From NCBI GenBank assembly GCA_016716385.1, contig JADJWL010000026.1, positions 62,001-126,000 of the forward strand: DNA of 64,000 bases, in the 5' to 3' direction. Position numbers and translations under genes: made by a program. This document shows positions 25,046 to 33,895 of the stretch, piece by piece; within the stretch, counting starts at the first letter, position 1; each line of letters opens with the position of its first letter. Origin of the DNA: Bryobacterales bacterium. GTDB lineage: Bacteria > Acidobacteriota > Terriglobia > Bryobacterales > Bryobacteraceae. Under the pieces are notes generated by a model, which was given only the letters and a program-made list of their open reading frames with translations, was not told the DNA's origin and searched no databases.

Positions 25046-25926
25046 GCTCGCCAGAATGCCAACCTCTCCAACGACGACCGGGCCGCCGGAGCCGCCAGAC
25101 GCCGCGCCGCGATGCTATACTTGCGCCACGCCGGAACCACTGCGCGGCGGCTGAAGACATCGTAGCCGTTCGCTTCGATCCGCGCCAGGATGCCGCGGTA
25201 CACGTCCGAGGCGACGTAGACGGCAAAGCGCCCGCGCCGGTCCAGCAGAGGGATCCCCGGTTCCGCCTGCTGGTAGTACCACCGCGCGCGTTCCGCCTGC
25301 GACTCCATCAGCCGGATGAAGGCGGGCGTGACGCGGCGTGCGTGCAGGTCCGCTTCCGGATAACCTGCCTCGGCCATCTCCTCGAGCGGCAGGTAGATCC
25401 GGCCGCGGTCGAGGTCTTCCCCGACATCGCGCAGGATGTTCGTCAACTGCATTGCGATGCCGAGGTCGATCGCGTGGGCCGGCGCCGGGTCGCGGAAGCC
25501 GATCACCTGCGTCATCATGAGCCCCACCACCGAAGCCACGCGATAGCAGAAGACCCGCAGGTCAGTGAACGTGCGATAGCGCACGGCTGCCAGATCCATG
25601 CGCATGCCCTCGATCAGATCGAAGGGGAACTCGTGCGGGATGGCATGTGTCCGGACCGTGTGGGCGAACAGGTCCAGGATCGGGTGAAGCCCGGACTGCC
25701 CCGCCAGCGTCTGCCGCAGGGCGGCCGCCCAGGCTTCCAAATCCCGGCGGCCTTGATCGGGCGTCGGGCACTCGTCCACCAGGTCGTCGGTGTGGCGGCA
25801 GAACCAGTAGACCGCGTGCGCGGACCGGGCCATCTCCGGCGGAAAGAACCGCGAGGCGAGGAAGAAGCTCTTCGAGCCCCGCGCCGTCGCCGCCGCCGCC
25901 TCCCGGTACAACCCGTCGGCGATCAT
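25042..25926 (-). CDS. Phytoene/dehydrosqualene synthase (CrtB/CrtM type)
   Basis: A 294-residue trans-isoprenyl diphosphate head-to-head synthase. The first Asp-rich motif is WFCRHTDDLVDE, and the second is NILRDVGEDLDRGRIYLPLEEM. The start is ATG 25926, overlapping the desaturase stop (TGATG); a 142-residue upstream extension in the open frame is noise within the crtI gene. Whether it joins two GGPP (C40) or two FPP (C30) molecules cannot be decided by eye. The downstream GT2 and acyltransferase resemble the C30 staphyloxanthin pathway. Confidence 0.92.
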   Translation of the reverse strand: MIADGLYREAAAATARGSKSFFLASRFFPPEMARSAHAVYWFCRHTDDLVDECPTPDQGRRDLEAWAAALRQTLAGQSGLHPILDLFAHTVRTHAIPHEFPFDLIEGMRMDLAAVRYRTFTDLRVFCYRVASVVGLMMTQVIGFRDPAPAHAIDLGIAMQLTNILRDVGEDLDRGRIYLPLEEMAEAGYPEADLHARRVTPAFIRLMESQAERARWYYQQAEPGIPLLDRRGRFAVYVASDVYRGILARIEANGYDVFSRRAVVPAWRKYSIAARRLAAPAARSSLERLAFWRA

Positions 25927-27461
25927 CACGGCCTCGCCGCGGCCAGTTCCGGCTCGCGCCGCACGGTGGCGCGCAGCGGTTCCCGCTCGCAGATCAACCG
26001 CTCCGCGATCTTCGCCGAAGACAGCACCCCCGGCACGCCCGCGCCCGGATGCGTCCCGGCGCCGACGAAATACAGGTTCTCGACATCTTCCGACACGTTG
26101 TGCGGGCGGAACCACGCCGATTGCTGAAACACCGGCTCGAACGAGAACCCGGCGCCCTGGTAGCTGTTCAGAGTCGTCTCGAAGTCGAGCGGCGTAAACA
26201 CCCGTTCGGTCACGAGCGACTCCTCCAGTCCCGGCAGGTAATGATCGCCCAGGAAACGCATCACCCGGTCTCGAAAGGGTTTCGCCTCGGTCCGCCAGTC
26301 GATTCCGCTGGCCTGATTGGGGACGGGAATCAAGGCGTAGAAACAATCGCATCCGGGAGGCGCCATCGCCGGATCCGTCGCGGTGGGCCGGTGCAAATAC
26401 AGCGAGAAATCATCCGAGAGCACCTTCCGGTTGAAGATATCGTGCAGCAGTTCCCGGTAGCGGTCGCTGAGGATGATGGTGTGGTGCCGGATGTCCGGAT
26501 ACCGCCGCGAGGTCCCGAAATACAGCACGTAGAGCGACATGCTGTAGCGCATGGCTTCGAGCTTCCGGTCGGTATTCTTGCGGCGTACCTCCGGCGGCAG
26601 CATCAGCCGGTACGTGTTCGCCACGTCGGCGTTGCTGACCACGAGGTCGGCCGCGATCCGCTCGCCGTGCACGGTTTCGATCCCCACCGCGCGTTTCCCC
26701 TGGGTCAGAATCCGGCGCACCGGGGAAGACAGCCGTACCTTGCCGCCCAGTTCCTCGAAGACTTTGCCCAGCGCGGTCACCAGAGCGCCGGTGCCGCCCA
26801 TGGCGTAGTGGACGCCCCACTGCCGCTCCAGGTAGTGAATCAGAGCGTAAATGGATGTCGTCTGAAAGGGATTCCCGCCCACCAGCAGCGGGTGAAAGCT
26901 GAATACCCGGCGCAGTTGGGGGTCTTGAATGAACTGCGAAACGAATCCGTACACCGTCCGGTAGGACTGCAGCTTGATGAAGTCCGGCACGATGCGGATC
27001 ATGTCGCTGAACCGTAGGAATGGCTTATCGGAAAGCTCCACGAAGCCCTTGGCGAAGATCGACTTCGCGCGGGCGATCATCGTGCGGTAGCCTTCGAGAT
27101 CCCCCGGGGCGAACTCGGCGACCCGGCGCTCGGTCTCGGCTTCATCTCCGTTGTACTCAAAGGACCGGCCGTTGTGAAACTCGATGCGGTAGAACGGGTC
27201 AACCGGCACGATCTGCACGTAGTCCCGCAGGCGGCGGCCGGCTGCCTCGAAGATCTCGTCCAGCAGAAAAGGCGCGGTGATCACCGTGGGTCCGGCGTCG
27301 AACGTGAAGCCGTCCTGCCGGTAGACGTATGCGCGTCCACCGAGCTGGTCGCGGGCCTCGACAATCTCTACGTCGTATCCGCGCGCCTGCAGGCGGACAG
27401 CCGCCGACAGGCCGCCGAAGCCGCTACCGATAACAATGACTTTTTTCGATGGCTCTTGCAT
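25926..27461 (-). CDS. Phytoene desaturase family FAD enzyme (CrtI/CrtN type)
   Basis: A 511-residue flavoprotein. The N-terminal dinucleotide-binding fold is KKVIVIGSGFGGLSAAVRL, and the CrtI-family features are FTFDAGPTVIT, GGTGALVTALGKVFEELGG and the C-terminal NLYFVGAGTHPGAGVPGVLSSAKIAERL. ATG 27461 was selected because the Rossmann motif begins 7 residues later; a 25-residue upstream extension is within the prenyl synthase gene. It overlaps the prenyl synthase gene by 38 bp. It should introduce several double bases' worth of conjugation, that is, stepwise desaturation of a colourless C30 or C40 precursor. Confidence 0.93.
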   Translation of the reverse strand: MQEPSKKVIVIGSGFGGLSAAVRLQARGYDVEIVEARDQLGGRAYVYRQDGFTFDAGPTVITAPFLLDEIFEAAGRRLRDYVQIVPVDPFYRIEFHNGRSFEYNGDEAETERRVAEFAPGDLEGYRTMIARAKSIFAKGFVELSDKPFLRFSDMIRIVPDFIKLQSYRTVYGFVSQFIQDPQLRRVFSFHPLLVGGNPFQTTSIYALIHYLERQWGVHYAMGGTGALVTALGKVFEELGGKVRLSSPVRRILTQGKRAVGIETVHGERIAADLVVSNADVANTYRLMLPPEVRRKNTDRKLEAMRYSMSLYVLYFGTSRRYPDIRHHTIILSDRYRELLHDIFNRKVLSDDFSLYLHRPTATDPAMAPPGCDCFYALIPVPNQASGIDWRTEAKPFRDRVMRFLGDHYLPGLEESLVTERVFTPLDFETTLNSYQGAGFSFEPVFQQSAWFRPHNVSEDVENLYFVGAGTHPGAGVPGVLSSAKIAERLICEREPLRATVRREPELAAARP

Positions 27462-28257
27462 ACAGATAATCCAGGAGAAGGTGCGGCACGGCTTCGCGCG
27501 ACGTCCGCGGCGGCAGGAACGCCCGTGCTGCATCAAGGTCGGCGGTCACACGATTCAAGTCGGGGCACTCCCCGTCCAGGTAGTCATCGGTCGTCTGGAA
27601 CGCGATGCCGAATGCCCGGCCGAACTTGAGCAGACGGTCGTTCTGTGACGAGGAGAGCCTCGCATGCAGCAAACCGGCGCGCACGGCAAGCAGAAAGAGG
27701 GGTGCGGTCTTCAACTCGTTGAGTGTCGCCCGGAGACTCTCGCGGCTCGACCCGTCGAGCGCCAGGTCCATCTCCTGTCCGCCCACGAGGGCATCGCAGT
27801 CCAGGACGCCGAGAAGTTCATTCTGAAATTGAAGCAGCCGCACCGACTCGGTCGCGGCCGCATTCCTGGGGATCACGGATCGCGCTGCCTTCGCGACCAG
27901 CGAAAAGGCTGCCAGGATGGCGGTCGCTTCTCCAAACCGGACATGGGTCGACGGCTGCCCCCGGCGTGTCGGGGAGTCGTCCATGCTGGGCAGGTCGTCG
28001 ACGATCAGAGACGCGCAATGGATCAATTCCACCGCCAGTCCCGCGCGAAGGGTCAGTGCCGACTCGGCCCCCAGGACATCCGCGATACCTAGGGCCAGCA
28101 AAGGCCGGACCCTTTGCCCACCGTTCAGCACGGCATATCGCATCGCCTCGCCCACACGGGATTCCGGCGCTCGCCCGCACGTGAGCATCTCGTCCAAGTG
28201 GTTTTCGATGAGGCGCTTGCGGATATGCAATGCCTCAGGGAGCAATCGTTCTGGCAT
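27424..28257 (-). CDS. Polyprenyl diphosphate synthase (FPP/GGPP type)
   Basis: A 277-residue prenyl chain elongase, first gene of the carotenoid operon. MRYAVLNGGQRVRPLLALG is the substrate-binding region; the first Asp-rich motif is DDLPSMDD and the second is TTDDYLDGE. It provides the allylic diphosphate for the synthase two genes downstream. The residue pattern five before the first Asp motif (IHCASLIVDD) contains no bulky aromatic at the usual position, which is more like GGPP synthases, but product length is not certain. Start ATG 28257 with AAAGGG upstream. Confidence 0.92.
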   Translation of the reverse strand: MPERLLPEALHIRKRLIENHLDEMLTCGRAPESRVGEAMRYAVLNGGQRVRPLLALGIADVLGAESALTLRAGLAVELIHCASLIVDDLPSMDDSPTRRGQPSTHVRFGEATAILAAFSLVAKAARSVIPRNAAATESVRLLQFQNELLGVLDCDALVGGQEMDLALDGSSRESLRATLNELKTAPLFLLAVRAGLLHARLSSSQNDRLLKFGRAFGIAFQTTDDYLDGECPDLNRVTADLDAARAFLPPRTSREAVPHLLLDYLYARAIEKSHCYR

Positions 28258-28316
28258 TGGCCCTTTCCATTAGCATTTGGATGCCGGGCGTCCGCGCCGG
28301 TCGCAGAGTTTTTCAG

Positions 28317-29324
28317 TTATTCGCTGGGACGGCCGTTCGGGAACGCCGGCTGCGTCCAGGCGACTTCGCCCCCGGACGACTCGACCCGTGCCCGGACGTA
28401 TTTGTCCGCCGGTCTGAACCGGTAGGCCGGCTGTTCGTCAAAACTGCGGTCCAGTACCTTGCCACCGGGGCCGATAAAGTACGTGGTTGTCTTCTCCCAG
28501 GCCCGGCGGTCGATCGTAATCCGGTACTCCGATGGGGAAATAGAGATATCCGCCAGCTTCACGCCCGTGGACGAGTAGAAGTCACCCTCGGCGAGGGCCC
28601 GCGTGATGCTGTCCGCCGAAAGGCTGGCGGAACGCACCCACACCCAGCCATGGCCCGGGTTAGAAAGATCTTTCCCGAACCGCTTGAAGTAGTGCGCATC
28701 GTCCACGGCGACTCCGTACATCTGCCGCCCCGCCGTCAGCAGCGCGTCCCACATCTCTTCGAGCGAAGGCGCCCCGCCACCGCCGTGATTGTTCACCTGC
28801 GGGTGTCCGTTGTACACCTCGAAGTGGGTCAGGCCGCGGACCTGCAGCATATCGTCGATCGTCGTCGACCAGCGGTAATTCGGGTGATTGAGCGACGGCA
28901 GGGCGCCGGCTTTCCGGATCGCTGTCGCATTGTTCGTGATCGTGTCCGCCACGCTGCGCCCGCGCTGTGGCTGGATGAGCTCCGCCAGGTTGTACGCATT
29001 CATATGAACCGAGGACTGTTCATAACGATCCGTCACCTCCTCCCCGGGAATCAGCAGGTATCGCTCCTTGGCGCCCAGCACGGCGTTCAGACCGGTGACG
29101 TCGGTCAGGAAATTGTGGTCCGAGAGGATGAGGAACTGGTAGCCATGTTCGCGGTACCAGGTTGCCACCTCGAACGGCGTCGAATCGCCGTCGGAGTTCA
29201 GCGTATGAGTGTGGAGGTTGCCCTTGTACCAACGCTTTGCAGGCGCTTGCGGAGCGGTTTGCATGCTGAGAGCGAGCGCCGCCAGCAGCATCGTGAAGAG
29301 AGAAAAGGCCGCGATTCGTTTCAC
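28317..29324 (-). CDS. Exported PHP-domain phosphoesterase-like protein
   Basis: A 335-residue protein with a signal peptide (VKRIAAFSLFTMLLAALALSMQ) when read from GTG 29324; 60 residues upstream in the frame are low-complexity and overlap the divergent gene. PHP metal-site elements are GNLHTHTLNSDGD, FLILSDHNF and ALPSLNHPNYRW, plus GVAVDDAHYF. A C-terminal beta domain (from about residue 235) follows. Such CehA/McbA-like proteins hydrolyse phosphoesters, although the substrate is open. It ends 59 bp before the carotenoid operon and may read into it. Confidence 0.85.
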   Translation of the reverse strand: MKRIAAFSLFTMLLAALALSMQTAPQAPAKRWYKGNLHTHTLNSDGDSTPFEVATWYREHGYQFLILSDHNFLTDVTGLNAVLGAKERYLLIPGEEVTDRYEQSSVHMNAYNLAELIQPQRGRSVADTITNNATAIRKAGALPSLNHPNYRWSTTIDDMLQVRGLTHFEVYNGHPQVNNHGGGGAPSLEEMWDALLTAGRQMYGVAVDDAHYFKRFGKDLSNPGHGWVWVRSASLSADSITRALAEGDFYSSTGVKLADISISPSEYRITIDRRAWEKTTTYFIGPGGKVLDRSFDEQPAYRFRPADKYVRARVESSGGEVAWTQPAFPNGRPSE

Positions 29325-29385
29325 CCGCCCATTGTACGAAGAAGCAAGGGAGCGCGTGCGATACTCAAGGGACAGGGAGGCCGCC

Positions 29386-30009
29386 ATGCGACTGCTTCTG
29401 CTGGCCGGGCTGCTGCTGGCCCTCGTGAGTGCCGCGCCCGCCGCCCGCCGCGACTTTCTTACCGCCGCCGAAGCCGACCAGGTCCGGCTCGTCCAGGAAC
29501 CCAACGAGCGCCTGAAGCTCTACGTCACATTCGCCCGGCAACGCATCGATCTGCTCAAGCAGCTCTTCATGGAAGAGAAACCCGGCCGCTCGTCCCTGAT
29601 CCACCAGACCCTCGAAGACTACACCGGCATCATCGATGCCGTCGACATGGTCTGCGACGACGCCCTCCGCCGCCGTATCGAAATCGCCGATGGCATGAGC
29701 GCGGTCCTGAAGGCGGAGAAGGAGATGCTTGAGGCTCTCCAGAGCTTCGAGGAGAGCGAACCCAAGGACCTCGAACGGTACGAGTTCGTGCTCGCCCGCG
29801 CCATCGAGACCACCGAGGACAGCATTGAGCTCGCCAGCGAAGATCTTCAGGAGCGCAGCGCCGAGGTGCTCGAGCGCGAGCGGAAGGAAAAGGCGCGCAT
29901 CGAAGCCATGATGTCCAAAGAAGAGGTCAAGGAGAAGCGCGCGACAGAGAAGAAAGAGGCGCAGCAGAAGCGCAAGGCCCCCACGCTCCGCCGTCCCGGC
30001 GAGAAGTAA
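29386..30009 (+). CDS. Exported alpha-helical, charged coiled-coil protein
   Basis: A 207-residue protein starting at ATG 29386 with GGGAGG six bases upstream. A signal peptide (MRLLLLAGLLLALVSAAPA) is followed by almost entirely helical, charged sequence: FLTAAEADQVRLVQEPNERLKLY, then a long region rich in Glu/Lys (EVLERERKEKARIEAMMSKEEV) and a basic C-terminal tail. I do not recognise a named family. It is divergent from the PHP gene and 9 bp upstream of the esterase relic. Possibly a periplasmic chaperone-like or structural protein. Confidence 0.75.
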   Translation: MRLLLLAGLLLALVSAAPAARRDFLTAAEADQVRLVQEPNERLKLYVTFARQRIDLLKQLFMEEKPGRSSLIHQTLEDYTGIIDAVDMVCDDALRRRIEIADGMSAVLKAEKEMLEALQSFEESEPKDLERYEFVLARAIETTEDSIELASEDLQERSAEVLERERKEKARIEAMMSKEEVKEKRATEKKEAQQKRKAPTLRRPGEK

Positions 30010-30018
30010 ACTGGCGGA

Positions 30019-31000
30019 ATGCGCTCTGTTCCGCTCCTCCTCGCAGCCGCGATTCTCTTGCCCGGAGCTTTCGCCCAGCGGCCGTTCGCCGAAAAGGACG
30101 TCTACTACCGCCTCGGGCCGGACTCCCTGCCGCAGGACGGCGTTCCCAAAGGAGCCATATACGGGGACCGTTCACACTACCCAGCAAGGCGTTCCCCGGC
30201 ACGCAGCACACCTACTGGGTCTATGTCCGGCGCAGTACGAACCGAAGAGCCCGGCGCACCTGATGGTGTTCAACGACGGCCATGCCTACATGAACCCGCA
30301 AGCCGATCTGCGGGCGCCCAACGTGATGGATAACCTCATCTACCGCCGCGAGATTCCGGTGATGATCGGGGTGTTCATCAATCCCGCGCGGCGGCCCGAC
30401 CAGCCGGAACCCACCCTCAGCGACTGGGGCGGCCGCGACACCAACCGCCTGGAAGAGTACGAATCGCTGGACGACCGGTATGCCCGTGTCATCACCGAAG
30501 AGTTGCTGCCGGCGCTCCAGAAGGAATACAACATCTCGAAGAATCCTGAGCACCGCGGCATCGGCGGATCCAGCTCCGGCGCCATTGCGGCGTTCACGGT
30601 CGCCTGGCACCGGCCCGATCACGTCCGCAAGGTGCTCAGCCTGATCGGGACGTACGTCAACCTGCGAGGCGGGCAGTATCCGGACATTGTGCGCCGCAGC
30701 GAAAAGAAGCCCCTGCGCGTCTTCCTCCAGGACGGCCGCAATGACTACCGGGGCGCCGGCCGGGACGGCCTGAAGCCCTACCGCCAGGACCGCGACTGGT
30801 TCTATCACAACGTCCGTCTGATGGAAGCACTGACCGCCAAGGGGTACGACGTGAACTACGTCTGGGGCATCGGCAGCCACAGCTCGAAGCACGGTGGAGC
30901 GATCCTGCCGGAGATGATGCGCTGGCTCTGGCGCGACCATCCGGTTTCGACCGACCCCGACGACAAGGTGGAGCGCTCCTTCCGCGGAGCCGCGCAATGA
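30019..31000 (+). pseudogene. Esterase (enterochelin-esterase-like alpha/beta-hydrolase), two frameshifts
   Basis: The protein is recoverable only by reading three frames in turn. Frame 1 gives a signal peptide and YYRLGPDSLPQDGVPKGAIY. The frame offset by one from 30165 gives GPFTLPSKAFPGTQHTYWVYV. The third frame from about 30227 gives PAQYEPKSPAHLMVFNDG and the rest, including GIGGSSSGAIAAF (nucleophile elbow) and HSSKHGG (His). Each shift equals the loss of one base in a G run (30163-30166) and a C run (about 30225-30227). Either the gene is inactivated or these are assembly errors in homopolymers. The last 4 bp overlap the DinB start (ATGA). Confidence 0.8.
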
Positions 31001-31500
31001 CCGGCCCCGAACCCTGGCTGCGCGGTCCCTTGCCCGGCATCCACCCGCTGGTGCAGCCCCTCTTCTTCAGCTTCGCCCAGGTGCGCGAGGATCTGGCGAA
31101 ACACACCACCGGTCTGCCGCCGGATGCCGTCTGGCGGCAGGTGGGCCCTCTCCCGGCGCTCGGCTTTCAGCTCCGCCACATCGCCGGCAGCGTCGACCGC
31201 CTGATGACGTACCTGATGGACCGGCCGCTCAGCGACGCCCAGATGACCGCGCTGCGCGCCGAAGCGGAGCCCAGCGCTTCGCTTGAGGATCTCCTGGCCG
31301 CGGTCGATGCATCTTTGAACGAGGCGGAACAGAGGCTGCGAGCCATCGATCCCGCCACCATCCACGACGCCCGCTTCATCGGCCGGAAGCGCCTGCCAAC
31401 GACGGTTCTCGGTCTGCTCGTGCACATCGCCGAGCACACGCAGCGCCACCTGGGCCAGGCGATCACCACCGCGAAACTGGGGCGCGAGCCGCAGTCATGA
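30997..31500 (+). CDS. DinB-like four-helix protein
   Basis: A 167-residue member of the DinB/YfiT superfamily. Metal-binding histidines are in FQLRHIAGSVDRLMTYL and VHIAEHTQRHLGQ, with about four amphipathic helices. Family members include thiol transferases (bacillithiol or mycothiol-type) and unknowns. ATG 30997 overlaps the esterase stop (ATGA), so the two were probably co-translated. Confidence 0.87.
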   Translation: MTGPEPWLRGPLPGIHPLVQPLFFSFAQVREDLAKHTTGLPPDAVWRQVGPLPALGFQLRHIAGSVDRLMTYLMDRPLSDAQMTALRAEAEPSASLEDLLAAVDASLNEAEQRLRAIDPATIHDARFIGRKRLPTTVLGLLVHIAEHTQRHLGQAITTAKLGREPQS

Positions 31501-31516
31501 CCGTGACAGGCTGCGG

Positions 31517-32083
31517 CTACGCCTGTGAGCGGGCCGCGTCCATGAAGTGATAGCAGATCATATGGCAGACAATCATGTGGACGTCTTCGATGCGCCCCAT
31601 GTGCGGTTCGCTCACCTGAATGTTGAGTTCCGCCATCGGGCCCAGCTTGCCGCCGTCGCGCCCGGTCAGCGCCAGCGTCCGGCAGCCCACGGCGTTGGCG
31701 TACTCCATCGCGCGCACCACGTTGGGCGAATTGCCGGACCCGCTGATCGCCATGAACACGTCGCCCGGTTGCGCGAAGTTCTTCAACTGCTCGGCGAACA
31801 CCGCCTCGTAGGCGACATCGTTCGCGTACGCCGTGATCGTTGGCAGCGAATCGGTCAGCGCCAGGATCCGGAAGCGTCGCTCGCAGCCGTAGCTGGCGCC
31901 CTTGACGATGTCGCACGCGAAGTGCGACGCGGTCGAAGCGCTGCCGCCATTGCCGCACACGAAAACCGTCCTGCCTTCTCGCCGGGCCTCTTCGAACCAG
32001 CCGGTCGCGCGCTCGACCAGTTCGAGGTCGAGCGTTTCCAGGGCGCCCAAAAGCGCCGTCTTGTACAGCAGAGGGAAGTTCAT
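31517..32083 (-). CDS. SIS-domain isomerase (GmhA/sedoheptulose-7-phosphate isomerase-like)
   Basis: A 188-residue SIS protein starting at ATG 32083, overlapping the ROK stop (ATGA). CGNGGSASTASHFACDIVKG and MAISGSGNSPNVVRAMEYANAVG are the sugar-phosphate-binding loops; the ending EDVHMIVCHMICYHF matches the GmhA/DiaA C-terminal helix. GmhA converts sedoheptulose 7-phosphate to D-glycero-D-manno-heptose 7-phosphate. Last gene of the five-gene operon that runs from 35674; the companions PfkB and HAD resemble the next steps of heptose activation. Confidence 0.87.
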   Translation of the reverse strand: MNFPLLYKTALLGALETLDLELVERATGWFEEARREGRTVFVCGNGGSASTASHFACDIVKGASYGCERRFRILALTDSLPTITAYANDVAYEAVFAEQLKNFAQPGDVFMAISGSGNSPNVVRAMEYANAVGCRTLALTGRDGGKLGPMAELNIQVSEPHMGRIEDVHMIVCHMICYHFMDAARSQA

Positions 32084-32937
32084 CGCTTGTCCACTTCGTC
32101 CGCCAGTCGCAGCGCTCCGTAGAGCACGCTGTCGTCGCCCAGTTCCGCCTGCGCCACATCGATCCGCGCCGACGACCAGTCTGTGATCTGGCGGTGCAGT
32201 TCCTCCCGCAGCGGGACGAACAGCGCGTCGCCGGCTTTGCTGATGCCGCCGCCGATCACGATCCGCGACGGGTTCAGCAGCATAATGCACGTCTTCACAC
32301 CCCGCGCCAGGTCGACCACGTAGCGGCTGGCAAACTCCGGATCCTGCAGCAGTTCCGACGCCGGCTTGCCATGGTCGCGCTGGAGCCACAGGCCGCTGCA
32401 CAGCCGCTCCAGACAGCCGCGCGCCCCGCACCCACATTCCGGCCCATCGGGCTGAATGCAAATGTGGCCGATTTCACCGGCGTAGGAATCCGCGCCGCGC
32501 CAGATCTCCCCGTTCACGCAGAAGCCGCCGCCGATGCCGGTCGACAGCGTCATGTAGAACAACGACGGGTACCCGCGGCCCGACCCGTAAAACGCCTCGC
32601 CGAGCGCCCCGACATTGGCGTCGTTGTCCATGATCGCCGGCACATCCAACTGCTCCTGAATCCACGTCGGGAGGTGGAAGTCGCGCCACCCGCCCACGTG
32701 CGTCGACAGCGCCACGCGCTGCTCGGCGAAATGCACCGGGCCGCCGAAGCCGATCCCGCAGCGGTCGATCGGCCACTGCGTCTGCCATTGCCGCGCGATC
32801 GCCACCACCTGCGCCACCATCCAGTCGCGCCCGCGCACTCGGTCGGTCTGGTGCGACTCGCGGCACACCATGGTCTGATCGTCGAACAGCGCCATGGCGT
32901 ACTTCGTGCCCCCGATGTCAATAGCGAGCGTCAGCAT
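32080..32937 (-). CDS. ROK-family sugar kinase
   Basis: A 285-residue kinase beginning MLTLAIDIGGTKYAMALFDD (ATG 32937). ROK features are the ATP-binding DIGGTK, the substrate loop with DNDANVGALGEA, STGIGGGFCVNG and the zinc site GHICIQPDGPECGCGARGCLE. ROK enzymes phosphorylate hexoses such as glucose, N-acetylglucosamine, fructose or allose. It overlaps the PfkB gene by 20 bp and the SIS gene by 4 bp. A longer upstream frame lies within the PfkB gene and is not used. Confidence 0.92.
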   Translation of the reverse strand: MLTLAIDIGGTKYAMALFDDQTMVCRESHQTDRVRGRDWMVAQVVAIARQWQTQWPIDRCGIGFGGPVHFAEQRVALSTHVGGWRDFHLPTWIQEQLDVPAIMDNDANVGALGEAFYGSGRGYPSLFYMTLSTGIGGGFCVNGEIWRGADSYAGEIGHICIQPDGPECGCGARGCLERLCSGLWLQRDHGKPASELLQDPEFASRYVVDLARGVKTCIMLLNPSRIVIGGGISKAGDALFVPLREELHRQITDWSSARIDVAQAELGDDSVLYGALRLADEVDKR

Positions 32938-33895
32938 GCAATATTTCCTCCGGCGTGGCGACGCCGGTCCCCTTCTTGGTGATCGTAACCGAGGCCACCA
33001 GGTGGCCGAACCGCACGGCTTCGTCCGGTGTGGCGCCGGCGGCCAGCGCCGCTCCCATGCCGGCGGCGAAGCTGTCCCCTGCCCCGCAAATGTCAACGAC
33101 AGCCGCCACCGCCGGCGCCGGAATCAGCCGCTCTCCCCGTTCGTCGATCAGCAGAACACCGTCCGCACCCCGCGTCACCGCCAGCAGAGGCGCCCGTGTG
33201 TGCTGCCGCAACTCGCGGTATCCTCCTCCCACCCGCAGGCACGCTGTGTCCGCCTCGTCCCGGTTCGGCTTCAGAATCATGTGCCGGAAGTGCTCGATCC
33301 GCCGCCGCGAATCCACGACGAACGGCTTGCCCGGATAGGCCAGCGCGAGGTCGGCGAGCGTATCCCGGACTGCCGCCGTGACCACGCCCCCTTCGTCCGT
33401 CTCGGCCTGGTCCGACACCAGCACCGCGCCCGCGGCCTCCACCGCGCCCGGAAGCCGGTCGATCAACGCGCGCTGCGCTTCCGCCGGGAGCGGCCGGGTG
33501 TTGATGAAATCGACCCGCGGCAGATCCTCGCTCCCCGTGACGCAGTTCAACAGCTTCGTGTACGTGAACGTGGTCCAGCCGGGCTGCTCGATCACGTGCT
33601 CGTGCGACACCTGGCGCGCGTCGAGCGCCTGGCGCAGTTCGAACCCGAATCCGTCGCCGCCCGCCACGCTCATCGCCGCTACCGGCCCCACGCCCATCGC
33701 CCGCAGGTTATTGCACACCGTGCCCGCGGCCCCCGGCGTCGCTTCCGTCGCGACCACGCCGATGCGCGGCAGTCCGGTCTCCCGCGACACATCGGCCTGC
33801 GCCGGGTCATACGTGCACCAGCGGTCCAGACACACGTCGCCCACGACCAGCACCGCCACCCCCGGGACGCGTGCCAGAATCTCCGCCGCGGTCAT
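32918..33895 (-). CDS. PfkB-family carbohydrate kinase (HldE kinase-like)
   Basis: A 325-residue ribokinase-fold protein. The N-terminus AVLVVGDVCLDRW and PGAAGTVCNNLRAMGV resemble the heptose-7-phosphate kinase domain of HldE/RfaE1. The catalytic/anion-hole motif is VVDICGAGDSFAAGMGAALA near the C-terminus. ATG 33895 overlaps the upstream gene's stop (ATGA). There is no fused nucleotidyltransferase domain, and none is encoded nearby, so an ADP-heptose product is not assured. Confidence 0.9.
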   Translation of the reverse strand: MTAAEILARVPGVAVLVVGDVCLDRWCTYDPAQADVSRETGLPRIGVVATEATPGAAGTVCNNLRAMGVGPVAAMSVAGGDGFGFELRQALDARQVSHEHVIEQPGWTTFTYTKLLNCVTGSEDLPRVDFINTRPLPAEAQRALIDRLPGAVEAAGAVLVSDQAETDEGGVVTAAVRDTLADLALAYPGKPFVVDSRRRIEHFRHMILKPNRDEADTACLRVGGGYRELRQHTRAPLLAVTRGADGVLLIDERGERLIPAPAVAAVVDICGAGDSFAAGMGAALAAGATPDEAVRFGHLVASVTITKKGTGVATPEEILHADARY

